The notes under the pieces: model-generated
Told to the model about the DNA's origin: nothing
Databases searched by the model: none
The model's input: the letters and a program-made list of their open reading frames with translations, nothing else
Program-made: the position numbers and the translations under genes
In this document: positions 1-11,791 of the stretch, one piece after another
How the letters are laid out: every line of letters starts with the position of its first letter
How positions within the stretch are numbered: position 1 is the stretch's first letter
NCBI GenBank assembly: GCA_021399435.1
Contig: JAJTUP010000031.1
Coordinates: forward strand, 372,001 to 436,000
From: Diaporthe sp. PMI_573
Taxonomy: Eukaryota; Ascomycota; Sordariomycetes; Diaporthales; Diaporthaceae
DNA: 64,000 nucleotides
Direction: 5' to 3'

Positions 1-719
1 ACCAGACAATCATTGTCAAGAGCTACCGGCCTCGTCGGCCGTGGCATTCGCACCTCCACCACCCGCACAGCTCTGTTTGCACCTCGCCGTGCTGTTGCCG
101 CCCCCACGAACCGAACCCTCCTCCCCTTCCTCAAGACAAGGTCAAGGTTCCTCTCGACCACGTCCTCCCAAACCAGAGGCATCCTTCCCGACTCCGACAA
201 CCCAGCTCCTCCCAACGTCCAAGATGATGATGTCAAGCCCATGCCCGCCCACCTTACCGACGCAGAGTACCACGAGGTGGCCGACAGCTACCTCGAGGTC
301 ATCCTGTCAGAGCTGGAGACCCTCGCCGACAAGAACGAGGCCATCGAGGTCGAGTACTCTGTTCGTACTCCCCCCTTCACCCTCCAACCTATACACATTA
401 TCCAAAACAAAACCACCCTATACGCCAACTGCCTACTAACCTCACACACACCCCTCTCCAACAGGCCGGCGTCCTGACCTTCAGCTTCCCGGACATCGGC
501 ACCTACGTGATCAACAAGCAGCCCCCCAACAGGCAGGTCTGGCTGTCGAGCCCCATATCCGGCCCTAAGCGCTACGACTACGTCGTCTCGGGCGAGGGCC
601 AGAGCCAGAAGGAGGACACGGCCGTCGGCGACTGGGTCTACATCCGCGACGGCTCCACCCTCGGCGAGCTCTTCCTTAAGGAGCTCAACATCGACATGTC
701 CATGTCCCTCGGCCGGTAG
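1..719 (+). CDS. yfh1: Frataxin, mitochondrial iron-sulfur cluster assembly protein (5' partial)
   Basis: Frataxin acts in the mitochondrial matrix as activator and iron handler of the cysteine desulfurase/scaffold complex that builds Fe-S clusters. Exon 1 (1-360) is open to the left edge, so the ATG lies outside the window. An intron at 361-464 (donor GTTCGT, branch CTAAC, acceptor ACAG) joins in frame to exon 2 (465-719, stop TAG). The N-terminal part is rich in Arg, Ser and Thr and lacks acidic residues, as expected for a mitochondrial presequence. It is followed by the acidic first helix ([20 protein letters not shown]) and the frataxin core with [18 protein letters not shown] and YDYV, which are diagnostic. 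The next gene is convergent, about 1.1 kb away. Identification is secure; only the first residues are missing. Confidence 0.95.
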
Positions 720-1801
720 GACCCGCGCCACAAGGTGAACAGTGACGGTGCCGTTGTCAGGCCCCTGGAGTGAGCGTCCCCGGCGGGGATTCTCTACTTT
801 GGGAGTCATCGTGGGTTTTTCCTTGGAAGGGTAACCGGGGACGAATTGTGGGAGGATGTGGTCGGGGAATACAACCAAATATGCAAGAGCGACAGACACT
901 CATACTTTGTTTTGTTTGCCAGGAGGGGACTGGTCACTTATTGATTTGCATTGGACTCATACTTTGCCGCCCCTCGCTGCTAGAGGGGTCGGCCGACGCA
1001 ACAGCGGTAATAAGGGCACTGCGTTTTGTATTTACTACTTTTGACTTCATTGATTACGAACTCCACTCCGGCGAAGGGTAGCTGGAAAGTGCGAAGCGCA
1101 TTTGATGGGCCAAGGAGTGCCCAGGATGGCTGGCAACTACTGCAGCATTTTGCCTGTACATTCCCAGGGCACAGAGAGGAGAGGAAGTGCGCGCGAGAGA
1201 AAGATCAAATCTTCACTTCAAGCAAAACACCCATTGGTGTTTCACAATGTAATGAACCAGAGACCGCTAGACTTACCAGTGCAACCGGCCCATGCTGCTG
1301 CGGCACCTGACTTACATCGGCCCTAAAGCATTGCAACTTGGAACATGCACGACCGTCCACAGGGTCCGTTGTGTCATAGTACACATTAATTGTATATGGT
1401 CGCTGCTTCAAGCGAGCCCTGCGAAACATCCTCCGCCACAGGCGATAAATGGAAATACAAAAAGAACGCTCCTTCCCCGCCGTCCCAAACTACCAATCCA
1501 TGAAAATATCGGCAGGCTTGAGCGCGGACATGAAACCATGACGGTCCACCCCAGGCCGCCTTGCCTTCTCCTGGATGCGGTATGCACAAGAAAGGAAAGG
1601 TTCGATGTACAAGAAAATGTGTCAAGCCCTCTCGTTCGCTGAGGCCTTCGCTACGCCTGCTGCGGTCTTGAATATTCAACTCCTTCCGCTCAATTTCCGC
1701 CGTCGCCGCGACTACGAGGCCATCCCACTAAAGCTGACGGTCTATATTGTCTTGAAGACTATAAACACAGTCTAGTTCCATCGATCTCACGACGCTCAAA
1801 A
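720..1801. other. Intergenic region between convergent genes
   Basis: Shared 3' flank of the frataxin and Ede1-like genes. I see no convincing coding sequence, RNA gene or repeat; short open frames here lack fungal gene features. Confidence 0.6.
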
Positions 1802-4800
1802 TCATGACTGCGAGGCGAGGTAATTAGCGGCCTAAAAAAGCCGGGGTCAGCTGAGTCACAAGATGTAGATGTACGAATAGAAAGATCACGCAAGGATTCA
1901 AAGAACACAAACAACATAGTGATCGAAGATTGACTCAGCTTACCCTCTCCAGATTGTAGTCATATTTCTCAAGCGCATTCAGCGCGTCCCCCCGGCTATA
2001 ACCCATACTCGTAAGGTTCTTGAGAATAGGGTCGTCGTGCTCCCCGTTCTCCGTCAGAGCCCGGCCGGGGCCGGCGGGCCTGGGCCCGGTGAGGAGCCCG
2101 TTGCTTCCGGCCTCCTTGCTGGGTTCTGCTGCTGCTGTAGCGGGGGCGGCAGATGCAGGCAGGGCCGCTCCGCTGCCTGCGCTGGCCGGAGGTGGCGGGC
2201 TTCCCGAGGACCCTGCTGGTGGTGCGTCATCGAGCGAGGCGAAGATGGCGTCCCAGTCGTGGTTCTCCGGCTGGGTGGGGCCCTTCGGGGCGCCCTCGGC
2301 CGGGGCCGCGGCGGAGGCCTGCGAGGCGGTGTTGTCGATGCTGGCAAAGTCAAATGTGCTCTCGCTGCCGAACGGGGCTGTGGGGCCGTGGCTGCTTCCC
2401 GGCGGGGCTGTTGCCGCGTCACTCTTGGCCGCTGGGGGTGGGCTGTCGAAAGTGGCGTTGAAGTCGTCGAGACCGGATCTGCTGATGGTCTGGAAGTCGT
2501 CGTCGGCTGTCGAACCTTCCTTCGCATCCTCGAGGTCGGCGAAGTCATCGTCGAGATCATCAAAGGAAGAGCTCTGCTTCGACATTCCTGTCGTCGTGGC
2601 ATCACTGCCGGCGGCAGCCGGAGGCTTCTCCGTGATGGGAGTTTGCTCGGCCTCCGGGAAAGCCCCAGGCGGCGGGGCACTACCAAAGACATCATCCGCC
2701 TTGTTCTGGGCAGTCTCGTCAGATCCGGCAGCTGGCGCATCCGGGGCGACTGCCTTGGCCAGGGTCGGCGATGCTGCCTTCTCCGCTGGGTTGGCAGGGG
2801 GGCTTGCTGGAGCAAAGTCGTCATCAAAGCCACCCTGGTCATCTTCAGAATCCGAGGAGTCGTCCTTTTCAAGCTCGGAGATTGGAGGGAACTCCGAGTC
2901 GAAACCTGAACGGGCCTTGGGCTGCTCAGACGCAGGTGCGTCCTCTGGTGCAGACTTTGCGTTCTTGAAGCTTGCGAAAGCACTGTCAAAGTCATCCTTG
3001 GCTTTCACCTCGTCCATGGCCGAGAATGGGTCCCCACCAGAACCAGCGGGAGGATCAGGTTTTGCCCCATCAAAGAAGGAGCCAGGACCGGCCGGCTGCA
3101 CCTCCGGGTCCTTGGTCTCGGCAGTAGAGCCACCAGTTGCTGCTGCCTCAAGTGGCGCAGTGGGTACTTCACCAGCGGGAGTCGGGACCTATTGATTGTT
3201 AGTCGGTAAGTCGGGCTGGGCCGGGGATCCAAACGGTAACAGGATGCTTGAGCTTACTTGTCGCGGCTCAGGCGGGGCAGGGACTGTTGCGGACGCTTCA
3301 TTCGCAAAGGTCGGGTTCCTGCTCACATTGGGACTGTTTGATGCGGGCGTGGCGAACGACCCGGTGCTAGTGGCCGAGGCACCTGTGGTCTGGGGCTTGA
3401 AAGCCGGGATGGCTGGTCCAAACACGTCGTCAAAGGACTTGTCATTGTAAGTCTTGGATGCGCCGGGGCTGGCAAAGGCGCCCATCATGTCGGTGCTACC
3501 TGTCCTTCGGAAGAAAGGGTTGCTACCACTAGCATTACTGAGGGCAGGACTGGCGACTTGCGGCGGAGGATTTGGTGGTGGGCTTTGGCTGAGCTGTCGT
3601 GCCAGGTCGGAGGTTTCCTTGGTAAGGTCTTCGGCCTCGGTCTTGAGCTTGTCGCGCTCACCCTCATTAGTCGTCAGCTGCTTCTTGTTGATGGCCACCA
3701 AGCCCTTTTGCTGGCGAGCTTCGGACTTGAGCTTCTCAATCTGGGGTTTGAGAGAGACAACCTGTGCGTTAACAGCTCTTATCTTCTCTTTCAGGTTCGC
3801 GTTCTCCTGTTGATCAGCCTGCAGGGCCGTCGCAACAGTCTGGTACTGAGTCTGGAGATCATGAAGTTGGCCGTCAAGAGTAAGACTCTCTGCCTGGAGC
3901 TTCTTCGTCTCGTTGCGGGAGGCGTTGAGCTTGTCCTGTAACTCGCGCACCTCCTTCGCCTGGTTCTCGTACATAGTGCGAAGCTGGGCCAGACGCTGTT
4001 CAAAATTCTTCTTCTGTTGAGAGGTTTGACTGAGCTCGTTCTGTGTGGCATTGCGCTGCCCTGCCACGTCCTGCATCGATTTTGAAAGCGTACCTATTTG
4101 GTTTGATAGGTTCGCAAGCTCCATTGTCTCATTCATGTCATTGCCTCTGGCCTGAGTTTGAGGCTCCGAATCACCCAGGAGATCTTCTGCAGGCGGAGGC
4201 GGCGCAGTTTGAGCACCTGATGCTGATCCTCCTGTGGCCTGGGGATTCAAGGAACGGCCAAAAGACGAAGAAGGCATAAAAGGCCTGAACGTGGATCCGG
4301 CAGTAGTCGGCGAGGCCCGAGCCGGCGATGCTGGAGCAAGAGGACTGGCGCTCCCTGCGAACGGATCAGTCATTACGGGAGCGCCGGTCGGCTGAGGTGC
4401 TGGACCTGGCGCAGACTCCAGCCCGAATAGATCGTCGAGAGCAGACACTGGCTTGGGCGGCGGAGGCTGTTGAACTAGGGGCTGCTGCTGAGGTGGTGCA
4501 TCGAAAGCGTTGGTGGCTGTAGTCGGCCTTGCCTGAGCTCTCATACTGGGTGGTATCAGGTTTGGTGGCAGGGCTTGGGGCAGATCTCCCTGTTTCGTGC
4601 GCTGCTGTCGGATCAAATACATGGCCACGGCGAACTCATCCCGATTTAGAACACCCTCGGAGTTGATGTCTGCAAGATCCCAGATGTTTGCAAGGGAAGC
4701 TTCTGGAAGATTGGATTGGCTCAGGAATGGCACCGCCTCTTCACCTGTAATGAAGCCTTTCTTGGTCTTGTCCAGGCTGTCGTAGATAACGTCGAAGCGC

Positions 4801-5833
4801 TGCTTGTCGGCCGGGGTGATGAGCCACGCATCACCGGTGGATTGGGGTGCCAGAGGAGACCTTCCATGGGCACCAGCCAACGGAGATCCTGTCCGCATAG
4901 GCATCTGATGTCCAGCCTGCCCACTAAGCTGGCGGGGTATAGCAGAGATGGGAGCAGTTGGACCGGCCGGGCTCTGTGGCCTACCAGCTGTAGAGCCACG
5001 CCGTGTAGCAGCCTCGTACAGAGGGGCCGGGAGAATGGTGGGAAGGGCCCTGAGCGCACCCGACTTCATACTGGTCAGCAAGTGCATGGCGATGACGAAC
5101 TCGGTCTGAACCAGGGCGCCCCTCTGCTCGGTGTCGGCGAGCTGCCAGATGCGGCCCAGAGTCTCGTTTGGCAGACTCGACCTCTCGAATATCTGCCTCG
5201 CCTGCTCTCCTCCCAGCAGATTGCCAGGTTGCAGTTGTTGGCGCTCGAAGAGGCCGGCATACTGGGCGACCTTGTCGGGCGTCAGGGGAGGGATTCGAAT
5301 GGGGGCGTTCCCGGTGCCCTGAGCTGAGATGGGCTGCGGGGAGCCGGTGGGAGCGGGAGCGAGCGGAGGAGGGGCGGGGGTGAAGCCATCGAATCGTGGG
5401 ATGGGGCCGGGTTGCAAAGCGACTTGTAGCGACGGTTCACGGCCGGCCTGGGCGTGTCCGATCAGGCGCAGGGCGATGCCAAACCCGGCTGGGGTGAGGA
5501 AGCCTCGGTTCTCCTGGTCGGCGAGCTGCCAGATCTCACCGAGTATCTTCGAGTCCAGCCTGGTCTTCTCGAAGAACTTGACGGCGACCTCTCCGGTGAC
5601 CACCCCGACGCTCTCGGTGTCTGCTTGTCGGAAGAGCTGGCCGTAGACTCGTTTCTCTTCAGGGCCGAGGTTCAGGTTCGGGGCACCTATGGGAAAGGAG
5701 AATGTGTTAGCCCCAGTTTTTCCGTTGCGTCAGCCACACTGGCGGTCCGCGTATCGCAGCTCCGTCTTGCCCATGCGAGGCGCATAGGTGTTGGTCGTGT
5801 CTCACCAGCATCGGCGCTGCTGCTTTCAGCCAT
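1802..5833 (-). CDS. ede1: Ede1-like EH-domain and UBA-domain endocytic scaffold protein
   Basis: Early endocytic scaffold (Ede1/Eps15 type) that gathers NPF-containing adaptors and ubiquitinated cargo at clathrin sites. Four exons join in frame: 5806-5833, 3258-5686, 1944-3188 and 1802-1831 (about 1243 aa). The 28-nt first exon supplies the ATG; the last exon (10 codons) completes the UBA domain and gives the end YLASQS. Three EH domains lie near residues 14-110, 145-240 and 295-385, each with the W-x-L-AD EF-hand-like signature (IWQLADQE, IWQLADTE, IWDLADIN). Pro/Gln-rich linkers follow, then a long coiled coil near residues 525-705, a disordered Asp/Ser/Phe-rich stretch, and a C-terminal UBA domain with MGYSRGDALNALEKYDYNLE. 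Domain order matches Ede1. Translation of the opposite strand gives long shadow frames caused by GC-rich coding sequence. Confidence 0.93.
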
Positions 5834-6799
5834 CGTGAAATGTGGTGGATCAGCAGCCGAGGTATTCGTTGGAATTTACTATAGCCCCGTTGCCGTCTTT
5901 CGTGGTGACGATGGAAAGGCTGCTGATGGCGCAGTGCGGTCGCAGCTCGAGATATGGGGCTGATGGTTGCGCGGTGATTGTGTTGTATGCGCGTGTCCTC
6001 GCCCGGATGGAATAGATGATGCAGTGGAAGGCAGGGGACGGTACTCGGCCAGGCAGGCAGCTGGCAGAAGGATGGAAATTGGAACAAACAGGAGAATGAC
6101 TGGCAAAACAGACAAGAAGGGAGGTCGGTGTCGACAGCAGTCGGGCGCGCAGGGAAACGAGCACGAAGTGACGAAGTGGAGATGTGGGTGATGAGGCTAG
6201 AGGCTGGGAGATGACCTGCTCTAAATTGAATGGGTTGCTTGGCCCCCTGTCCAATCCATCCGACGTCCGCGTCTGGCACATTGAAACGGCAGGGCAGGGC
6301 CCAGCAGGTGCTGCACCCAAATACGTGGAACCCCAGCAGCCTGGCGAAACCTGTACGGCAGATCCCGAGCGCTACCCCAAAAGCTGGCTGCATCACAGCT
6401 GCTTTTTGACATCTGTTTACAGCACTGCTCTCACTTTCTGGGACAGCCAGCCCTACGCAGCGATCATATCATACTTCTTTTGTTGTGCTTTGGTGTCATA
6501 TCCGAGATTACGTCGTCTCGTCACTCCCCACCGCATATCCCCTCCCATCCCATCCTCCTTTCCCTGCATAATGGGCTAGAGAAGGACCAGTGTTAGAGGG
6601 ATGCACATCAGTAGAGATTTTATAAACTAGGTTTATTATTTGACTATGTACGTGGTAGAGTTGAGGATCTTGCCACGATTTCCAGAGCCACATGGCCCTT
6701 CCAGAGCTGCCCAGAGCTGGTGGAGGTGCGTCAGAAGCTTCCCAAAAGGCACTCCCCAGGAGAGCCAACACATGTACAATAAAGTATCATCATTCAGCC
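5834..6799. other. Intergenic region with the ede1 promoter
   Basis: Upstream flank of the Ede1-like gene and downstream flank of the GST gene. No gene, RNA or repeat recognised. Confidence 0.6.
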
Positions 6800-7608
6800 T
6801 TAGTTGTACTTCTCCAGGGCTGGTCTGAAACTCTCAAACTGAGTGAACCCTTTCACCTTGGGCGTGATCATCGGCGCCATGCCATGGTCACCCTTCTTCA
6901 ACGCCTCAAGGTACGCCGGCCTCTCAGCCACATCCTTCAGATAGCGCAGGATATTCTGGTACGGGCCCAGGTCCACCACCGGGGCGAACCCCCGCAGCGT
7001 GGTCAGCGAGCAGACGGACATGATGTCGGCGGCGCTGAGGTGCTCGCCGGCGAGGAACTTGTTGCCCGCGAGCCTGTCGTCGAGGAGCTTGAGCGCCATC
7101 TCGTTGCGCTTGTTGAAGACCTTGACGATGGGGGTTTCATCCGACATGCCGGCGAGCAGGAACGTCATGAGCCTCGAGACAGACGGCTGCAGCGACCCGT
7201 TGGCGAAGTGCAGCCACTGCAGGTAGTCGCCGTAGTCCTTGTCGTCGGGCGTGCGGATGAGCCGTGGCACGCCGCTGCCGGGGGCGGTGTTGCCGCCGTG
7301 CACGCTGAGGATGTAGTCCACGATGGCGCCGGACTCGGACAGGCTCACTGGTGGCGAGACAGTGGTGTCCTTGAAGTAGGGCGCCGTCCCGAAGGGGTTC
7401 AGTTCCTTCAGGTGTTGCGGCGCAAGGCCGGTCGTGGGGTCCCTCTCGTAGACATGCAGTGTGTATGGCACTTTGAGCTCCTGGTCGTGGTCAGCCAATG
7501 CGATGAAATTTGGGGGGCAGCGTGGACGCCGAGATGTGTGCGCACCTCCAACAGCCAAACGACTCTCTCTGACTGAGAAAGGTGCAGGTGGTGTAGTTCC
7601 AGAGACAT
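6800..7608 (-). CDS. Glutathione S-transferase family protein
   Basis: Cytosolic GST-fold enzyme that probably conjugates glutathione to electrophiles. Two exons (7546-7608 and 6800-7480) flank a 65-nt intron (donor GTGCGC, branch GCTGACC, acceptor CCAG) and give 247 aa. The start is fixed by the fungal GST opening: MSLELHHLHLSQSERVVWLL splices to EELKVPYTLHVY. The thioredoxin-like domain covers about residues 1-88, with a Ser in the SQSERVVW region where many fungal GSTs keep the catalytic Ser or Tyr, and the LSESGAIVDYIL glutathione-binding segment. The all-helical C-terminal domain follows, with the N-capping-like FLAGEHLSAADIMS motif near residue 180. It resembles fungal GSTs of the Ure2p/GTT1 type. 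The substrate cannot be inferred. Confidence 0.92.
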
Positions 7609-8553
7609 TGTGGCAGCTTGTGAGTCTTTTTCGTGCACCTTTCTTTTCGAGAATTGATTTATGCAATGTCGGTTGAGATTTTTGAGACGTCGATTCAGAA
7701 GTAGTTGGGATGGTCTGGAAGCTCGAAGTTTAATGTATGTCTTGGCTGCACTTGGTGGCTATATCTCCACTTCTTAAGGCGTCTCAGTCCGTCGGGAGTT
7801 GGAGTTGAACCGCTGAGAGAGCTGATGACTTCACTCTGCGGTTATCAGCTGTTTCAACGTGGTATTACACCCACCACAGCCAATTCCAAATGCATCATTG
7901 TAGTAAGACTTATGGTCAGGCCCACTGGCCCGGCGATTCACTACCCCCCGACTGCCGTAGTCGGTGGAGACGTCTCTCCAGATCGGCAGCAGGCGGGCGA
8001 ATTCCATGTGGAAAAAGTGGAAACGTTCTGTAGCGTCCTGGCAGTGGTTCCTCCCGAGCCTCCGTTCGATGATTACGGCCGACACATCCGGCCCAGCCAG
8101 CCCTTGCACCTTGATCCACTGTGCGGCTCTTAAGACATGTCCACATAACTCATTGGTCTCGTTTCGAGAGTACGAGGTCATCCAATGCGTACTGATTATG
8201 TTCACAGCCGAAGAACGTGGAGTCTTTGCCCGCCGTGATTGCTGTGCCGCGGATCTGCGCCAGCCAGTCTGCCGGTCCGCTTTGGGGGAAATGTCGATTG
8301 CTTGCCACCAAGGTTCGCGTATAGAGTTGCCAAATTCGCAGCGACCGATTGCCAACATCCGCTAACTTTGCAGTGATGTGCTTCAACTGGTGTCCATGAC
8401 AAGGCCTCGTTGTTAATTTCCGCGAAGCACTTGCTTCAACCTGATAACAAGAGAATGGAAGGGGCCAATGAGATACGTGATATATCGGTTCCAGCCGATG
8501 GTCTATTACTATGTGCTTATTGTTTACATCTATTTTCACCTGCTCTATAACTT
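7609..8553. other. Intergenic region
   Basis: Upstream of the GST gene and downstream of the UNC-93-like gene. Nothing recognisable on either strand. Confidence 0.55.
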
Positions 8554-10080
8554 CTATTTTCCATCCCCATGCTTCCCAGGCTCGTCCGCGGCATCATCAC
8601 CGAAAGACTCCGCGCTCAGGTCCGCCGCCGTGCGCGTGACCTCGTGGCTCTTCTCCAACTTGGACAGCACCACCCACGTCGGCGCGATACTGAGCAGCAG
8701 CACGCCGAAGTTGATGCCGATGCTGACAAAGTGGTTGACCTTGGCCTCGCTCTGCATCGCCCACGCGACAGTCTGCCCAAGCGCCTCAAACCCGCGCAGG
8801 ATGCCCGTGTGCCTCGACACAGAGGACAGGTTGGTGGTGTACTGGCCCACGAGCCAGTACAGGAACTGCTGGAAGGCCTGGCCCGCGAACTGCCAGAAGA
8901 AGACCAGCGCGTACGAGGCGCCGAAGCCGCCTGTGAACCAGTCGAAGACGGGGCTCGGGTCGGAGTCGTAGTACTGCTTCTGGAGGATGATGGCCCAGAT
9001 CCATGTCCCCGAGAGGACGACCACGATGGCGGCGAAGGCGATCCTGGCGCGGGTCTTGATGTGGATGCTCTGGCGGTCGAGCAGCGATGCGATGATGAAG
9101 GAGCTGAAGATGCCGGCAAAGTTGGTGAAAAAGGACGAGAAGGCGCGCGCGCGGACGGTGAAGTATGTCGTGAGCCACGTGCTCATGAGGCCGTTGTAGA
9201 AGTAGCTGATGAAGAAGGCGGGCAGGAGGAGGAGGATCCGGGGGGACTTGAGCAGGTCCCACACGGCCTTGAACTCGGCTGCGAACGTCGGCTCCCTCTG
9301 AGTCACGACACGGGTGCCGTCCTTGCGCCAGACCTTCTCTGCCGGGCTGAGGAGCACAGCGATGGGTAGGCCCAGGCACATTATGACAATGAACGCGATG
9401 TAGGTCGAGGTACTGACAGAGCCGGAGCTGGACTTATCCGCGTTTAAGCCTAGGTTGATAGCACCCCCAACAATAGGACCAGCAGCCTTTGCCGTCTGCC
9501 ATATGGCAAGGTAAAACGCTCTGTCCTTCGGGCTGGGATAACCGATGATGATGGCCGCCTCGGCCGCCCAGAAGAAGCCGGCAGAGATGCCACAGAGGGC
9601 ACTGCCGAATAGCATGAACCAGGTGACGGCGGAAGTGCTGTTCACGTACAGACCGGCACCGTAGATTGGATATCCAATACTTCCCAGAGCCAAGCCCCAC
9701 TTCAGACCGATACGATTGTTGATCGCTCCGGCGGCGATACAGACGAGAAAGAAGAGGCCATAGACGAGCGCATTGGCAGCCGACACCGCATATGGCTCTG
9801 CTGCTCCGCCCGCTCCCAGGTTGTTGAGGGCATCCCACATCCCTGGTGCGGTAAAAGAAACGCCGCAGGCCACGAGGATCTGAAATGGCACGGATCGGAA
9901 TACCGAGGCCGCCCTGCTTGGCGACCGCACGGCGGGCCCATGTTCGCTGTCGTGGATGCTTTGCTCGGCCGTCGGGATCCCCATCTCGGCGGCGGTAGTG
10001 ACGGACGCGCAGATGGGCAGGGTTCCGTAGCTTGTTGCTGGTGTGCACCCTTTCAAGGCTTGTGAGTCTGTATTTTCCAT
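8554..10080 (-). CDS. UNC-93-like major facilitator superfamily membrane protein
   Basis: Single-exon gene of 508 aa with an ATG at 10080 and about 11-12 hydrophobic segments. A hydrophilic N-terminus of about 65 residues precedes the first helix (FQILVACGVSFTAPGMWDAL). The sequence PGMWDALNNLGAGG, followed by a second helix and GAINNRIGLKWGLALGSIGY, is typical of the fungal UNC-93 branch of the MFS. Members are plasma- or internal-membrane proteins of uncertain substrate; some are annotated as ion-channel regulators by analogy with the nematode protein. The C-terminus is cytosolic and acidic (AESFGDDAADEPG). Both neighbours are separated by about 1 kb or more, so no operon-like context exists. 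Family assignment is good, function unknown. Confidence 0.88.
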   Translation of the reverse strand: MENTDSQALKGCTPATSYGTLPICASVTTAAEMGIPTAEQSIHDSEHGPAVRSPSRAASVFRSVPFQILVACGVSFTAPGMWDALNNLGAGGAAEPYAVSAANALVYGLFFLVCIAAGAINNRIGLKWGLALGSIGYPIYGAGLYVNSTSAVTWFMLFGSALCGISAGFFWAAEAAIIIGYPSPKDRAFYLAIWQTAKAAGPIVGGAINLGLNADKSSSGSVSTSTYIAFIVIMCLGLPIAVLLSPAEKVWRKDGTRVVTQREPTFAAEFKAVWDLLKSPRILLLLPAFFISYFYNGLMSTWLTTYFTVRARAFSSFFTNFAGIFSSFIIASLLDRQSIHIKTRARIAFAAIVVVLSGTWIWAIILQKQYYDSDPSPVFDWFTGGFGASYALVFFWQFAGQAFQQFLYWLVGQYTTNLSSVSRHTGILRGFEALGQTVAWAMQSEAKVNHFVSIGINFGVLLLSIAPTWVVLSKLEKSHEVTRTAADLSAESFGDDAADEPGKHGDGK

Positions 10081-11791
10081 AGTGCGGCCTCACTGCAACC
10101 GGGGGCCTGCGAGCGTGTAGACTTTTATGAAATATTCAGGTCCCGAACGAACTCCGCTCGGTCGTCAATTATTACGCTATAACTATACATTTACAAGGGG
10201 CGATTTTTCATCGGCCGTCTCACGGCGCGATCACGCAATCGGTACCCACTGTCAAGTCTTCAGAAATCGGCCTGTCTCGGGCGCTCTAGTGCTGGAGCCG
10301 CAATTATTATGGGATAATAGGAGCTACGCCTTCGCCACACGGCCTTGCGAAACCCCCATAACTAACTACTATACAAACATAATAATAGCAGAGGCATTTA
10401 TCACAACGGCACAGCGAAATTTATATCCACCATGACCCGTTTAGAGCTCATTCAATCGACACCTTGAGACGCATATATGGTGGCTTTCCGAAGCCTCACT
10501 AGAATGAGATGAATTGCCCAGATTTGAAAATTCTGTTGTAGAACAGAAATACGTTGATTCATTACGCGCTGATAGCATCCTGGGTTGAGTGCAAGGTTCG
10601 TGCCAGCAATTACGCGTGTTCAAGGTCGGGAGTGTCGGAGACACTCGATCACATCACAGCATGCGAAACAACGCTCATCACGCCATACGTAGGAGGCCAG
10701 CTCCAGCACCAAATTTAGCAATGATAACTTACCACAAGACGAGCGTAGTAGGATGAAAGGGGTCTCCTGGTGATCCATGACATAGGTTGGACTGGAGGGA
10801 TCCTCGATAACAGACGGCCGCCTGTGTGTCCCTAGACCTAGCACTCATCGCACAGTTGGCTCCAATCCAGTCCATAGTCATGAGCAAACAGCACTTTGAG
10901 ATGAGACATGATGGAATTCAGTGGAGGGAGCCTGGCTAACCTCACACGTTGTCTGGCCAGCAGTGAAACTTAGTCTCGGGACATGGCATGGGCTAGGCTA
11001 GCTCACCCAACTTCAGCACGCCGTCAAGTAGGAGTCATAGATAAGCGCGTGTCAAGATGACTGACGGATGTTAAGGATCAGACACACGCCACAGGAAAAG
11101 GTGATCGCCAGCCTTTGAGCAGTGGTGATTCCCGTGTGGCGAGGCCCACCTTGCGCGAAACACAACGGCAAATGTTTTGGACTGGGAACACATGTTCGCG
11201 TCTGGTGCTAAAATTTGAGATACGATTTGTAGTATTTACCTAGTTTCGCACTCTGTTGATGAGAATATGTGCAGCTGTAGCGCCACAGAAGGAAACCATA
11301 ACTACTCATCCGATCTGGCGGTGTGGGTATCTGTGTGTTCTGAAATATTGGGACACCTTGACGCTAATTGCACAAGACGCAGCACAGTCATTTAATTCCG
11401 AGTTTAGATGGTGTAGAACCAACCTTGCAATGCGGCAGGGGGTTTGGACAAAGAAAACACGGATAGCTGCGTCGTCAACGCATCCTGATGCTCAAATCTG
11501 AAATATTACCATGAATAATCGTTAGCTTTGGACGGGCCTACACTTCCCAGGGGAACACGGGTCCTATTACACAAACGGAATGGATTTATGTGATTTGTAG
11601 CCCGTTGCTCGTTTGTCACGGTGCTGTTCAATTATTGTTTGATCATGCGTGGTCAGGAAATCAGTCCATGCCTAAGCGTCTGAGATCAACCGTAACGCCC
11701 TCACACTGTGTCTCTCTCACTTGTTGGTACTCCTATCTATCCAAGCACTTCTTCCTGTCTGGCGTGCTGGGTGTTTCTTTTCGCTCCGAGA
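10081..11791. other. Long intergenic region
   Basis: About 1.7 kb without a supportable gene. It contains the promoter of the downstream Zn2Cys6 gene. Open frames are short and lack family motifs. Confidence 0.55.

Noticed and set aside
288..899. Minus-strand open frame opposite frataxin
   Set aside because: Shadow of the frataxin exons, crossing the intron without splice logic.
2020..3195. Long plus-strand open frame opposite the Ede1-like gene
   Set aside because: Ala/Gly/Ser-rich antisense of a Pro/Ser/Asp-rich disordered region; the minus strand carries the EH and UBA domains with consistent introns.
8569..9369. Plus-strand open frame opposite the UNC-93-like gene
   Set aside because: Arg/Glu-rich shadow of hydrophobic codons; no domain, while the minus strand has a full set of membrane helices.
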